A stretch of DNA of 64,000 nucleotides, taken from positions 1-64,000 of the forward strand of contig NZ_NFKT01000006.1 of assembly GCF_002160525.1 (NCBI RefSeq), read 5' to 3'. The position numbers were made by a program, and so were the translations under genes. This DNA comes from Lachnoclostridium sp. An169 (lineage in GTDB: Bacteria > Bacillota > Clostridia > Lachnospirales > Lachnospiraceae). Below are positions 8,061-17,364 of this stretch, piece after piece; the first letter of the stretch is position 1, and the number at the start of each line of letters is the position of its first letter. A model generated the notes under the pieces. The model was not told the DNA's origin, did no database searches, and was given only the letters and a program-made list of their open reading frames with translations.

Positions 8061-9041
8061 ATGGTGAAAAATTACGGTGTTCGCACAGATCTTGCGTTGG
8101 AGGAGAGGGAACGGTTTGAATCGGACAATGTGGAGATCCCCGGCGTTATCCTGGAGGAGGAGTACGACGAGGAGCAGGAGATAAGGACGACCCGGGTGGT
8201 GATTGAGACGGAGAACGGGGCGAAGGCCATGGGGAAACCGGTGGGGACCTATCTTACTATTGAGGCTCCGAATCTTGCTGTGCCGGACGACGAGAGCCAT
8301 ATGGAGATCTCGGCACTGCTCTGTGCCCATATCAGAACCCTGATCGAGAAGATGCGGGAAAAAGAAAAAGCCGGGACAGCGGGGGAAGATCTCTCTGTTC
8401 TGGTAGTGGGGCTTGGAAACCGGGAAGTGACGCCGGATGCCCTGGGGCCTTATGTGGCAGACCACCTCTGTGTGACCCGCCACATTGTAAAAGAATACGG
8501 AAAATATGCCATGGGGATGGAGCACGCCAACATGATCAGCGCCATTGTTCCCGGAGTCATGGGACAGACGGGGATGGAGTCTGCTGAGATTGTCCGGGGA
8601 ATCGTGGGGGAGACCCATCCCGATCTGGTGATTGCGGTGGACGCCCTGGCTGCACGCAACAGCAGGAGGCTCAACCGGACCGTTCAGATCGCGGATACAG
8701 GCATCAGTCCCGGTTCGGGAGTGGGAAACCACAGAGCCGGGATGACAGAGGAGTCTCTCGGCGTCCCGGTTATCGCCATCGGCGTCCCTACTGTGGTGGA
8801 TGCGGCTACGATCGCCAACGACACCATGGAAAACCTGGTGAGAGCCCTGGAGGACTGTGAATCTCTGCGTGGGGTGGGCGAGGCGCTGCGCTCCTGCAGC
8901 CCGGGGGAAAAGCAGGAATTTATCCGGGAACTCGTGGCGCCCCATCTCAACGGAATGTTCGTCACGCCCAAAGACGTGGATGAGATGGTACACCACATCA
9001 GCCACACGATTGCGGAGGCGCTGAATATGCTCTTTGCCTGA
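8061..9041 (+). CDS. gpr: Germination protease GPR
   Basis: A 326-residue aspartic-type endopeptidase that degrades small acid-soluble proteins in the germinating spore core. It begins MVKNYGVRTDLALEE, matching the N-terminal pro-segment where the zymogen is self-processed near the TDLA/E motif. The two regions holding the proposed catalytic aspartates are present as TPDALGP and VIAVDALAAR. NPGS-like glycine loops (ISPGSGVGN) also match. Length is slightly below the 370-residue Bacillus protein, as usual in Clostridia. spoIIP follows, the standard order. Expected control is sigma-G in the forespore; a CATAATC-like -10 lies at 8035 but is not convincing. Confidence 0.95.
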   Translation: MVKNYGVRTDLALEERERFESDNVEIPGVILEEEYDEEQEIRTTRVVIETENGAKAMGKPVGTYLTIEAPNLAVPDDESHMEISALLCAHIRTLIEKMREKEKAGTAGEDLSVLVVGLGNREVTPDALGPYVADHLCVTRHIVKEYGKYAMGMEHANMISAIVPGVMGQTGMESAEIVRGIVGETHPDLVIAVDALAARNSRRLNRTVQIADTGISPGSGVGNHRAGMTEESLGVPVIAIGVPTVVDAATIANDTMENLVRALEDCESLRGVGEALRSCSPGEKQEFIRELVAPHLNGMFVTPKDVDEMVHHISHTIAEALNMLFA

Positions 9042-9069
9042 CATAATGACCTCTCGTTTCTCATAGAAT
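9041..9069 (+). promoter_or_regulatory. Sigma-E-type promoter of spoIIP
   Basis: ACATAAT (9041-9047), 14-base spacer, CATAGAAT (9062-9069). The -10 matches the sigma-E consensus CATACAMT at 7 of 8 positions. It overlaps the gpr stop codon and lies about 120 bases before spoIIP, a mother-cell gene under sigma-E in Bacillus. Confidence 0.55.
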
Positions 9070-9196
9070 TTCAGGAGAAATAAAATTCCCGTCCGCCAGG
9101 GACGGAGATGGACAGAGAGGGGGATGCCGCCTGGAGAGGAGTAAAGAGAGGTATCAGGGAAGAGAACGCGGTTTCGCGGGAGGACGGAGGAGGGGA

Positions 9197-10375
9197 ATGA
9201 AGAGCAGATCCGGGCAGGCGGCAGCGGCAGCGGCGGCTGTGTTTCTGGCGGCAGGGCTTATTTACCTGGCTGCAAAGGGCGCTGCCGGGGAATGGAAATA
9301 TGAGATTCAGCAGCGGATCCTGCAAAGTGCGGAAGAAATGTACATGCCGGGGCTTGCGTCTCTGAACCGGGAGCCGGCTGTCGGTGTGACAGAATGGCTG
9401 CGGGAGAAGGCGCTTGCATGGATCCCTCTTGCGGCCTATGTGGAGGATCATGCGCCGGGGGAGACGGCCCTGGAGGATGAGGAGACCATTGCGAAAATCC
9501 TTGAGAGTCAGGCAAATGATGAGAATATGGTGGATGAGAACGGGCAGCTTGTGGGAGAGCCGGATGAGTCGGAAGCGGAGGCGGCAGCTTCGCCGGCCGC
9601 CCCCTCCATTGATATGTCCATCGAGAAGCTAAGAGATTTTGATTATCTGCTCAGTAATTTTTATACTGTGGACAGCTCCACCATGATCGGCGCTGACCAG
9701 CTTAATGCGGATGACCTTCTGGGGCGGAGCATGAAGATCGACCAGTCCACCGGCGGCCCCAAGGTGCTCATTTACCACACCCATTCCCAGGAGACGTTTG
9801 TGGACTCCGTGGACGGCGATCCCTCCACCAGCATTGTGGGAGTGGGGGATTATCTGACCCGGCTTCTCAATGAGAGGGGGATCGAGACGATCCATGATAC
9901 CGGAGTCTATGACATCATTGACGGGAAACTGGACCGGAGCAATGCATACCAGTATGCGGAGACTGCGGTTACACAGATTCTCTCCGACAATCCCACCATC
10001 GAGGTGGTGATTGACCTGCACCGGGACGGCGTGGCGGATACCACGCACCTTGTCACAGAGATCAACGGGAAGCAGACTGCGCGGATCATGTTTTTCAACG
10101 GACTCAGCCGTTCCCGCACGAACGGGGATATCGGCTACCTCTATAACCCCTACATACAGGATAACCTTGCATTTTCCCTGCAGATGCAGCTCGCCGCGGA
10201 GACGTCCTACCCGGGCTTTACCCGGCACATTTATCTGAAGTCCTACCGCTACAACATGCACCTGATGCCCAAGTCCCTCCTGGTCGAAGCGGGAGCACAG
10301 ACCAACACCGTGGAAGAAATGATGAACGCCATGGAAGTGCTCGCCGATGTTCTCACAAACGTAATCTCAGGATGA
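9197..10375 (+). CDS. spoIIP: Stage II sporulation protein P (engulfment hydrolase)
   Basis: A 392-residue mother-cell membrane protein that cleaves cell-wall peptidoglycan (amidase/endopeptidase) with SpoIID and SpoIIM to drive engulfment. The N-terminal membrane anchor is at about 8-27. A Glu/Ala-rich linker (about 110-140) leads to the catalytic domain (about 180-390) with YHTHSQE, where the metal-binding His and catalytic Glu lie, and VVIDLHRDG. The start follows GGAGGAGGGGA. Length agrees with the family. It sits directly after gpr and has its own sigma-E-like promoter inside the gap. Confidence 0.95.
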   Translation: MKSRSGQAAAAAAAVFLAAGLIYLAAKGAAGEWKYEIQQRILQSAEEMYMPGLASLNREPAVGVTEWLREKALAWIPLAAYVEDHAPGETALEDEETIAKILESQANDENMVDENGQLVGEPDESEAEAAASPAAPSIDMSIEKLRDFDYLLSNFYTVDSSTMIGADQLNADDLLGRSMKIDQSTGGPKVLIYHTHSQETFVDSVDGDPSTSIVGVGDYLTRLLNERGIETIHDTGVYDIIDGKLDRSNAYQYAETAVTQILSDNPTIEVVIDLHRDGVADTTHLVTEINGKQTARIMFFNGLSRSRTNGDIGYLYNPYIQDNLAFSLQMQLAAETSYPGFTRHIYLKSYRYNMHLMPKSLLVEAGAQTNTVEEMMNAMEVLADVLTNVISG

Positions 10376-10388
10376 TTTTTTACCCTTT

Positions 10389-10554
10389 ACGAATTTTCAG
10401 GCTGTGCCGCTCCATGCAGCCACGAAGACCCGTAGTGGAACGCCGGTCCTTGGGCTGCGTCCTTTGCAGCCCTATGTACCGCTGCGTTCCACTCCCGAGC
10501 GAAAGCGCGGTCGCCGGGGCTGCATGGAGCGGCACAGCCGAATGAGAAATTCGT
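10389..10554 (+). repeat. Structured palindromic repeat, copy A
   Basis: A 166-bp fold-back element. Outer arms ACGAATTT/AAATTCGT (10389-10396, 10547-10554) enclose a perfect 22-bp stem (10400-10421 with 10518-10539). Inside lie GTGGAACGC/GCGTTCCAC (10435-10443, 10484-10492), a hairpin GGGCTGC/GCAGCCC (10452-10458, 10466-10472), and a GAAA-tetraloop hairpin with an A-G mismatch (10495-10510). The interior is closely similar to the reverse complement of 30653-30856 (copy B). It separates spoIIP from the topoisomerase operon; its right arm touches the -35 at 10554. It encodes no plausible protein. Confidence 0.85.
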
Positions 10555-10582
10555 TGAAAATCCCGGAAACTGGTGATATAGT
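10554..10582 (+). promoter_or_regulatory. Sigma-A promoter of the topoisomerase operon
   Basis: TTGAAA (10554-10559), 17-base spacer, TATAGT (10577-10582) with an extended TG at 10574-10575. The leader then folds GCCCTGC (10595-10601) with GCAGGGC (10609-10615) before the ribosome site AAAGGAAG. Confidence 0.75.
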
Positions 10583-10637
10583 ATGTAATGGATTGCCCTG
10601 CGCCGACAGCAGGGCGGGATCGAAAGGAAGAATGTAA

Positions 10638-12560
10638 ATGGCAGAAAATAATACATACGATGCAGGCAGTATTGCGGTGCTGGAGGGGCTGGAGGCCGTC
10701 CGGAAACGCCCGGGAATGTATATCGGAAGTGTGTCCACAAAAGGACTCAATCACCTGATCTATGAGATCGTGGACAATTCGGTGGATGAGCATCTGGCAG
10801 GATACTGCAGTGAGATTCATGTCACACTGGAGAAGGACGGATCCGCGACGGTTTCCGACAACGGAAGAGGCGTCCCGGTGGATATGCACCAGAAGGGCGT
10901 CTCAGCTGCCCGGCTTGTGTACACGACACTCCATGCAGGCGGCAAATTCGATGATTCCGCATACAAGACAAGCGGCGGACTTCACGGGGTGGGATCCTCG
11001 GTGGTGAATGCACTTTCCACCTATATGGATGTAAAGATCAGCAGGGACGGATACATCCATCACGACCGGTATGAGAAAGGGATCCCGGTGATTGAACTGG
11101 AGAACGGACTGCTTCCGAAGATCGGAAAGACGAGAAAGACCGGGACGACAGTGAACTTCCTCCCGGATGATACGATCTTTGAAAAGACCTGGTTCAAAGC
11201 GGAAGAAGTAAAGAGCAGGCTTCATGAGACTGCCTATCTGAATCCGAAACTGACGATTATCTTTGACGACAAGAGGCTGGAGACGCCGGAACATATCGTC
11301 TATCATGAGCCGGAGGGAATCATCGGGTTCATCCAGGATCTCAACAAGAAGAAAGAGGTGCTTCACGATCCTATCTACTTCAAAGGTGAGGCAGACGGGA
11401 TTGAAGTGGAAGCGGCGATTCAGTATGTCAATGAATTCCATGAAAATGTGCTGGGATTCTGCAACAATATCTACAATTCGGAGGGAGGAACCCATCTGAC
11501 CGGGTTCAAGACCACGTTTACCACGGTTATGAACCAGTATGCCCGGGAGATCGGGATCCTCAAGGAAAAGGATGATAACTTTACCGGTTCGGATATCCGC
11601 AACGGCATGACCGCGATCATCTCCATCAAACATCCGGATCCCAGGTTCGAGGGACAGACCAAGACGAAGCTAGACAACCCGGATGCGGCCAAGGCGGTGG
11701 GAAAGGTGACGGGAGAGGAGATTGTCCGTTATTTTGACCGGAACCTGGACACCTTAAAAACCGTGCTCTCCAGCGCGGAGAAGGCGGCAAAGATCCGCAG
11801 GACGGAGGAAAAGGCAAAGACGAATCTGCTCACCAAGCAGAAGTATTCTTTTGACAGCAACGGAAAACTTGCCAACTGCGAGAGCAGGGATCCGAAGAAA
11901 TGTGAGATCTTTATCGTGGAGGGAGATTCCGCCGGCGGCTCCGCCAAGACGGCAAGGGACAGAAATTTCCAGGCCATCCTTCCCATCCGGGGAAAGATCC
12001 TCAACGTGGAGAAGGCGAGCATCGACAAGATCCTTGCCAATGCGGAGATCAAGACCATGATCAACGCTTTCGGCTGCGGGTTCTCGGAAGGATACGGCAA
12101 TGATTTCGATATCAGCAAGCTTCGCTATGACAAGATTATTATCATGGCAGATGCGGATGTGGACGGGGCTCATATCTCCACCCTGCTCCTCACCCTGTTC
12201 TACCGGTTTATGCCGGAACTGATCTACGAGGGACATGTCTATATCGCAATGCCGCCGCTTTACAAGGCCATGCCGAAAAACGGAGAGGAAGAGTACCTCT
12301 ATGACGACAAGGCGTTGGAAAAGTACCGCAAGACCCACACAGGTCCTTTTACGCTCCAGAGATACAAAGGTCTGGGCGAGATGGATGCGGAGCAGCTCTG
12401 GGAGACAACCCTGGATCCCGAGCGGCGTCTGCTCAAGCTGGTTGAGATCGAGGACGCCAGGATGGCATCCAGCGTGACCGAGATGCTGATGGGAACAGAG
12501 GTGCCGCCCCGCAGGGCATTTATCTATGAGAATGCCACAGAGGCGGAGCTTGACATATAG
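10638..12560 (+). CDS. parE: Type IIA topoisomerase subunit B (ParE/GyrB family)
   Basis: A 640-residue ATPase subunit. The GHKL ATP-binding domain has RPGMYIGS, EIVDNSVDE and GLHGVGSSVVNAL. The transducer domain follows, then the TOPRIM domain with EGDSAGGSAK and the metal motif DADVDG, then PIRGKILNV and RYKGLGEM. The gene is followed 13 bases later by subunit A. GyrB and ParE are hard to separate by eye. I favour topoisomerase IV, used for decatenating chromosomes, because the partner lacks the GyrA box and because the pair follows sporulation genes rather than dnaA-recF. The start follows AAAGGAAG with an 8-base gap. Confidence 0.85.
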   Translation: MAENNTYDAGSIAVLEGLEAVRKRPGMYIGSVSTKGLNHLIYEIVDNSVDEHLAGYCSEIHVTLEKDGSATVSDNGRGVPVDMHQKGVSAARLVYTTLHAGGKFDDSAYKTSGGLHGVGSSVVNALSTYMDVKISRDGYIHHDRYEKGIPVIELENGLLPKIGKTRKTGTTVNFLPDDTIFEKTWFKAEEVKSRLHETAYLNPKLTIIFDDKRLETPEHIVYHEPEGIIGFIQDLNKKKEVLHDPIYFKGEADGIEVEAAIQYVNEFHENVLGFCNNIYNSEGGTHLTGFKTTFTTVMNQYAREIGILKEKDDNFTGSDIRNGMTAIISIKHPDPRFEGQTKTKLDNPDAAKAVGKVTGEEIVRYFDRNLDTLKTVLSSAEKAAKIRRTEEKAKTNLLTKQKYSFDSNGKLANCESRDPKKCEIFIVEGDSAGGSAKTARDRNFQAILPIRGKILNVEKASIDKILANAEIKTMINAFGCGFSEGYGNDFDISKLRYDKIIIMADADVDGAHISTLLLTLFYRFMPELIYEGHVYIAMPPLYKAMPKNGEEEYLYDDKALEKYRKTHTGPFTLQRYKGLGEMDAEQLWETTLDPERRLLKLVEIEDARMASSVTEMLMGTEVPPRRAFIYENATEAELDI

Positions 12561-12572
12561 AAGGAGTAAGGA

Positions 12573-14810
12573 ATGAACAATGAAGCACAGATCATAAGGA
12601 CCGAATACTCGGACCTCATGAAAAAATCATATATTGACTATGCCATGAGCGTGATCATCGCCCGGGCCCTGCCGGATGTGCGGGACGGGCTGAAGCCGGT
12701 TCAGAGGCGGACTCTCTACGACATGTATGAGCTGGGGATCCGCTATGACAAACCTTACCGGAAATGTGCCCGTATCGTGGGAGATACCATGGGTAAATAC
12801 CATCCCCACGGCGACAGTTCCATCTACGAGGCGCTTGTCGTCATGGCGCAGGATTTCAAGAAGGGCCAGATACTGGTGGACGGGCACGGCAATTTCGGCT
12901 CCATCGAGGGGGATGGGGCAGCAGCCATGCGTTACACCGAGGCGAGGCTGACGAAATTCACCCAGGAAGTCTGTCTGGCAGATCTGGATAAAAATGTGAT
13001 CGACTTCGGCCCGAACTTTGACGAGACGGAGAAGGAGCCTCTGGTTCTCCCCATGCGGGTGCCGAATCTTCTCGTCAACGGCGCGGAGGGAATCGCCGTG
13101 GGAATGGCAACCAGCATTCCCACCCATAATCTTGCCGAGGTCATCGACGCAGTCAAGGCTTATATGAAAAACGATGAGATCAGCACGAAACAGCTGATGA
13201 AATATATCAAAGGACCGGATTTCCCCACCGGGGGCATTGTGGTCAACAAGGACGACCTTCTCAATATCTACGAGACCGGACAGGGCAAGATCAAGATCCG
13301 CGGCAAGGTGGAAGTGGAGGAATTAAAAGGCGGCAAGAAGCAGCTTGTGATCACGGAGATTCCGTACACCATGATCGGCACCGGAATCGGAAAATTCTTA
13401 AACGATGTGGCTGCCCTTGTGGAGACGAAGAAAACCACTGATATTGTGGATATCTCCAACCAGTCTTCAAAAGAAGGAATCCGCATTGTCCTGGAGCTGA
13501 AAAAGGGCGCGGATGTGGAGAACCTTAAAAACATGCTCTACAAGAAGACCCGCCTGGAAGATACCTTCGGCGTGAATATGCTTGCCGTGGCGGACGGGCG
13601 CCCGGAGACACTGGGACTGAAAAAGATCATCGAGTACCATGTGGATTTCCAGTTTGAGCTCGCTACCCGGAAGTACACCACCCTGCTCACAAAAGAGAGG
13701 GAGAAGAGCGAAGTGCAGGAAGGCCTGATCAAGGCATGCGATGTGATCGACCTGATCATCGAGATCTTAAGAGGAAGTAAATCGGTAAAAGATGCGAGAG
13801 CGTGTCTTGTAAACGGAATCACGGACAATATTAAATTCAAATCCTCCATCTCCAAAAAGATGGCAGCCATGCTCCGTTTCACCGAACGGCAGGCCACGGC
13901 GATCCTGGAGATGCGGCTGTACCGCCTGATCGGTCTGGAGATCGAGGCGCTTCAGAGGGAGCACGAGGAAACGCTGAAGAATATTGCCCGCTACGAGGAT
14001 ATCCTGAACAACTACGACTCCATGGCAGGGGTGATCATGGAAGAGCTGGATTCCTTTAAGAAGGAATACGGAAGAAAGCGCCGTACAGCCATCGAGAATG
14101 CAGAGGAAGCGGTCTTTGAGGAGAAGAAGATCGAGGAGCAGGAGGTTGTATTCCTGATGGACCGTTTCGGATACGCCAAGACCGTGGACACATCGGTCTA
14201 TGAGAGAAACCGGGAGGCGGCTGACAGCGAGAACCGCTATGTGGTTCACTGCATGAATACCGGGAAGCTCTGTATCTTCACGGATACCGGAAGGATGCAC
14301 CAGGTGCGCGTGACGGACCTGCCCTACGGGAAATTCCGGGACAAGGGTACTCCCATTGACAACGTCAGCAACTATTCCAGCACGGAGGAGCAGATTGTCA
14401 TGGTCTGCGATGAGGAGCAGATGCGTTTCGCCTATCTTCTCTTTGCCACGGCGCAGGGAATGATCAAGAAGGTGGAAGGAACCGAATTCCAGGTGGCAAA
14501 ACGGACCATTGCAGCCACCAAGCTGCAGGACGGCGACTCTCTGATCGCGGTGAAAGTGATCAACGAGAACCAGAACGTGGTGCTCCAGACAAGAAACGGA
14601 TATTTCCTCCGCTTCCCTGCCTCTGAAGTTCCGGTGAAGAAGAAGGCAGCCGTGGGCGTCCGGGGCATCCGGCTTCAGAAGAAGGAAGCGCTGGAGCAGG
14701 TCTACCTCTTTGAGGAAGGCACAGAGGCGAAGGCGGTCTACGGTGACAAAGAGGTGGCGCTGAACCGTCTGAAACTTGCAAAACGGGACGGTACAGGGGC
14801 ACGGAGATAG
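12573..14810 (+). CDS. parC: Type IIA topoisomerase subunit A (ParC-like)
   Basis: A 745-residue DNA-cleaving subunit. The breakage-reunion domain has [29 protein letters not shown] and [10 protein letters not shown] with catalytic Tyr121. The quinolone-resistance region shows Ser82 and Glu86, equivalent to E. coli GyrA positions 83 and 87, an unmutated-looking combination. The C-terminal beta-pinwheel lacks the Q(R/K)RGG(R/K)G GyrA box needed for DNA wrapping, and the protein is shorter than a typical GyrA (over 800 residues). This supports a ParC-like, decatenating role. It is co-transcribed with the subunit B gene. Confidence 0.85.
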   Translation: MNNEAQIIRTEYSDLMKKSYIDYAMSVIIARALPDVRDGLKPVQRRTLYDMYELGIRYDKPYRKCARIVGDTMGKYHPHGDSSIYEALVVMAQDFKKGQILVDGHGNFGSIEGDGAAAMRYTEARLTKFTQEVCLADLDKNVIDFGPNFDETEKEPLVLPMRVPNLLVNGAEGIAVGMATSIPTHNLAEVIDAVKAYMKNDEISTKQLMKYIKGPDFPTGGIVVNKDDLLNIYETGQGKIKIRGKVEVEELKGGKKQLVITEIPYTMIGTGIGKFLNDVAALVETKKTTDIVDISNQSSKEGIRIVLELKKGADVENLKNMLYKKTRLEDTFGVNMLAVADGRPETLGLKKIIEYHVDFQFELATRKYTTLLTKEREKSEVQEGLIKACDVIDLIIEILRGSKSVKDARACLVNGITDNIKFKSSISKKMAAMLRFTERQATAILEMRLYRLIGLEIEALQREHEETLKNIARYEDILNNYDSMAGVIMEELDSFKKEYGRKRRTAIENAEEAVFEEKKIEEQEVVFLMDRFGYAKTVDTSVYERNREAADSENRYVVHCMNTGKLCIFTDTGRMHQVRVTDLPYGKFRDKGTPIDNVSNYSSTEEQIVMVCDEEQMRFAYLLFATAQGMIKKVEGTEFQVAKRTIAATKLQDGDSLIAVKVINENQNVVLQTRNGYFLRFPASEVPVKKKAAVGVRGIRLQKKEALEQVYLFEEGTEAKAVYGDKEVALNRLKLAKRDGTGARR

Positions 14811-14829
14811 TTATTTTTCGCAAAAACAC

Positions 14830-14858
14830 TTGATTTCTCTGGAAAAAGGTGTTAAAGT
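14830..14858 (+). promoter_or_regulatory. Promoter of the rimP-nusA-infB operon
   Basis: TTGATT (14830-14835), 17-base spacer, TAAAGT (14853-14858). A second possible -10, TATAGT (14862-14867), lies just downstream but has no -35 at the right distance. RNA from here would include the hairpin at 14885-14912. Confidence 0.5.
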
Positions 14859-14884
14859 CATTATAGTTACATAATGAATCCGGC

Positions 14885-14914
14885 AGAAGAGTGAACGAAA
14901 GTTCACTCTTCTTT
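14885..14914 (+). terminator. Terminator-like hairpin before rimP
   Basis: Perfect 12-bp stem AGAAGAGTGAAC (14885-14896) and GTTCACTCTTCT (14901-14912) with a GAAA tetraloop, followed only by TT then AATG. It can end the parC transcript. Because the rimP promoter appears to lie upstream of it, it could also act as a weak, factor-dependent attenuator in the rimP-nusA leader. Confidence 0.65.
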
Positions 14915-14969
14915 AATGATGTGGATTTTTTGTGGAATCAGTCAGTACAATAAAGAAAGGGAGTTTGGC

Positions 14970-15437
14970 GTGTCAAGAAGAGAAGAATACGAACAGCAGA
15001 CAGAGAGCCTGCTTGAGCCGATCGTATCAGGAATGGGCTTTGAGTTGGTGGATGTGGAGTATGTAAAGGAAGGCGGAACATGGTACCTGCGGGCGTACAT
15101 CGACAAGCCCGGCGGGATTACGGTGGATGACTGCGAGGCGGTCAGCAGACAGTTTTCCGATGTGCTCGACGAGAAAGACTATATTGAAGATTCTTATGTT
15201 TTTGAGGTCAGCTCCCCGGGGCTTGGCCGTCCTCTTAAGAAAGAGAAGGATTTTAAGCGGAGCATCGGCGAAGAAGTGGAGATCCGCACATACCGGGCGG
15301 TGGCAAGGCAGAAGGAATTCGTCGGGATCCTTCAGAGATATGATGACAGGACGGTTACGATCGTCTATGAGGACGGGGAAGAGCAGACGTTTGACAGAAG
15401 CGATATTGCGCTGATCCGTCTGGCGCTTGATTTTTAG
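14970..15437 (+). CDS. rimP: Ribosome maturation factor RimP
   Basis: A 155-residue protein needed for 30S subunit maturation. The N-terminal alpha/beta domain holds LEPIVSGMGFELVDVEYVKEG and the SSPGLGRPLKK motif; the C-terminal SH3-like barrel holds FVGILQRYDDRTVTIVYEDG. A GTG start at 14970 is chosen because it follows AAAGGGAG; the open frame extends further upstream into the terminator hairpin. It is the first gene of the canonical rimP-nusA-rnpM-ylxQ-infB-rbfA operon. Confidence 0.95.
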   Translation: MSRREEYEQQTESLLEPIVSGMGFELVDVEYVKEGGTWYLRAYIDKPGGITVDDCEAVSRQFSDVLDEKDYIEDSYVFEVSSPGLGRPLKKEKDFKRSIGEEVEIRTYRAVARQKEFVGILQRYDDRTVTIVYEDGEEQTFDRSDIALIRLALDF

Positions 15438-15485
15438 GAGTAAAAGGGTTACCGGTTACGATTTGATATTTAGGAGGAAATGATA

Positions 15486-16739
15486 ATGAACACAGAGTTA
15501 ATGGAAGCATTGACAATTCTTGAAAAAGAGAAGAACATCAGCAGGGATGTGATGATGGATGCCATCGAGAATTCTCTGATCAGCGCATGCAAGAACCATT
15601 TCGGGACTGCAGAGAACATCAAGGTGATCATGAACAGAGAGACATGCGACTATGCGGTATATGCGGAGAAGGAAGTTGTGGAGGAAGTGATGGATCCGGC
15701 TCTGGAGATCTCCCTGGAAGATGCGGAGAAACTGGATTCCAGCCTGCATCTGGGAGATGTGTGCCAGGTTCCGGTTAAGTCCAAGGAGTTCGGGCGTATC
15801 GCTACACAGAACGCAAAGAACCTGATTCTTCAGAAGATCAGGGAAGAGGAGAGGAAGGTTGTATTCGACCAGTACTTTGAGAAAGAGAAAGACATCGTTA
15901 CCGGTATTGTGCAGCGCTATGTCGGGAAGAATATCAGCATCAACCTGGGAAGGGCAGACGCCATGCTGACCGAGAATGAGCAGGTGAAGGGAGAGGTGTT
16001 CAAGCCTACGGAGCGCATCAAGCTCTATGTGGTGGAAGTGAAGAACACGCCGAAGGGACCGAAGATCCTGGTGTCCCGTACCCATCCGGAACTGGTGAAG
16101 CGTCTCTTTGAGGCGGAAGTGGCAGAGGTCAGGGACGGAACCGTGGAGATCAAGAGCATTGCCAGGGAAGCAGGCTCCCGTACGAAGATGGCGGTATGGT
16201 CCAACGACCCCAACGTGGATCCGGTAGGAGCCTGTGTTGGTATGAACGGAGCCAGAGTGAACGCGGTGGTAAACGAACTGCGGGGCGAGAAGATCGATAT
16301 CATCAACTGGGATGAGAATCCGGCGCTCCTGATAGAGAATGCGTTAAGCCCTGCAAAGGTTATCTCCGTTATGGCTGACCCGGAGGAGAAGATCGCCAGC
16401 GTAATCGTTCCGGATTACCAGCTCTCTCTTGCCATCGGAAAAGAAGGACAGAACGCAAGACTGGCGGCAAGACTGACAGGGTACAAGATCGATATCAAGA
16501 GCGAGACCCAGGCAATCGAGTCCGGAGAACTGCCGGAGAACTATATGGAGCAGATGGGACTTATGGGCGAGGAAGGATACACCGGAGATTTCGAGGAATC
16601 CTATGATGAGGATGAGGCATACGATGATGGTGCGGAGTACACCGACGGAGACGGCGCTGATGAGTCATATAACTACGACGACGAAGCCGGGGAGGATGAC
16701 GAGATCCGTTTTACAGAGACAGATGAGGACAATAACTAA
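15486..16739 (+). CDS. nusA: Transcription termination/antitermination protein NusA
   Basis: A 417-residue elongation factor. The N-terminal polymerase-binding domain (1-125) is followed by S1 (about 135-200) and two KH domains, including [11 protein letters not shown] and [19 protein letters not shown]. The tail (about 355-417) is an unusually acidic Asp/Glu/Tyr stretch, not the acidic repeats of E. coli NusA. The ATG at 15486, eight bases after AGGAGG, is preferred over the ATG at 15480, which is too close. NusA pauses polymerase and enhances intrinsic termination, which may matter for the hairpin ahead of this operon. Confidence 0.96.
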   Translation: MNTELMEALTILEKEKNISRDVMMDAIENSLISACKNHFGTAENIKVIMNRETCDYAVYAEKEVVEEVMDPALEISLEDAEKLDSSLHLGDVCQVPVKSKEFGRIATQNAKNLILQKIREEERKVVFDQYFEKEKDIVTGIVQRYVGKNISINLGRADAMLTENEQVKGEVFKPTERIKLYVVEVKNTPKGPKILVSRTHPELVKRLFEAEVAEVRDGTVEIKSIAREAGSRTKMAVWSNDPNVDPVGACVGMNGARVNAVVNELRGEKIDIINWDENPALLIENALSPAKVISVMADPEEKIASVIVPDYQLSLAIGKEGQNARLAARLTGYKIDIKSETQAIESGELPENYMEQMGLMGEEGYTGDFEESYDEDEAYDDGAEYTDGDGADESYNYDDEAGEDDEIRFTETDEDNN

Positions 16740-16759
16740 TTTCTGAAGGAGTGAAATAT

Positions 16760-17038
16760 TTGGCAGTCAAGAAGAAGATCCCCATGCGAAAATGTGTGGG
16801 ATGCGGCGAGATGAAACCGAAGAAAGAGCTGATGCGTATCCTTCGGAATGAGGAGGGCGAATTTCTGGTGGATGCAACCGGGAAGAAGAACGGCCGCGGG
16901 GCGTATCTCTGTCCCTCGGTGGAATGCTTTCAGAAGGCGGTAAAGAGCAGAGGGCTTGAGAGATCCTTCAAGCAGGCCATACCGCAGGAAGTATACGAAA
17001 AGCTGGAAAAGGAGATGAGCGGGATTGAAAAGGGATAA
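16760..17038 (+). CDS. rnpM: YlxR/RnpM, RNase P modulator
   Basis: A 92-residue basic protein of the YlxR family with the diagnostic MRKCVGCGEMKPKKEL near the start and GRGAYLCPS in the middle. In Bacillus the protein binds RNase P RNA and modulates its activity (RnpM). The likely start is TTG at 16760, nine bases after GAAGGA; the alternative GTG at 16751 abuts the ribosome site. The gene overlaps the next one by 14 bases. Confidence 0.9.
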   Translation: MAVKKKIPMRKCVGCGEMKPKKELMRILRNEEGEFLVDATGKKNGRGAYLCPSVECFQKAVKSRGLERSFKQAIPQEVYEKLEKEMSGIEKG

Positions 17039-17342
17039 AGTCCTGTCTCTGATCGGACTGGCGACAAAGGCGGGGAGAACCGCCAGCGGCGAGGCGATGA
17101 CCGAGAGCGAGACGAAGTCCGGCAGGGCGTTTCTTGTGATCGTGGCATCGGACGCGTCGGAGAATACGAAGAAGAAGTTTCGGGATATGTGTAAATTTTA
17201 CCGAGTTCCAATTTATTTTTACGGAGATAAAGATACCTTAGGGCATGCAATGGGAAAAGAATTCCGTGCATCTCTGGCGATATTGGACGAAGGATTTGCA
17301 AAAGGAATTCAAAGAGAGCTTAACATTTCGGATCAGGCTTGA
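17025..17342 (+). CDS. ylxQ: L7Ae-family RNA-binding protein YlxQ
   Basis: A 105-residue L7Ae/L30e-like protein that binds kink-turn RNA. It has [19 protein letters not shown] and [15 protein letters not shown], typical of YlxQ. The start is TTG at 17025, inside the end of rnpM, which implies translational coupling. Its exact role is unknown; conserved linkage with infB and nusA points to ribosome or RNase P-related RNA binding. Confidence 0.88.
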   Translation: MKRDKVLSLIGLATKAGRTASGEAMTESETKSGRAFLVIVASDASENTKKKFRDMCKFYRVPIYFYGDKDTLGHAMGKEFRASLAILDEGFAKGIQRELNISDQA

Positions 17343-17364
17343 ATGCATAAAGGAGGTAGTTGAT

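Noticed and set aside
10380..10889. Open frames across repeat A
   Set aside because: Arg/Ser/Pro-rich products arise from the GC-rich palindrome on both strands, which is expected of a non-coding inverted repeat.
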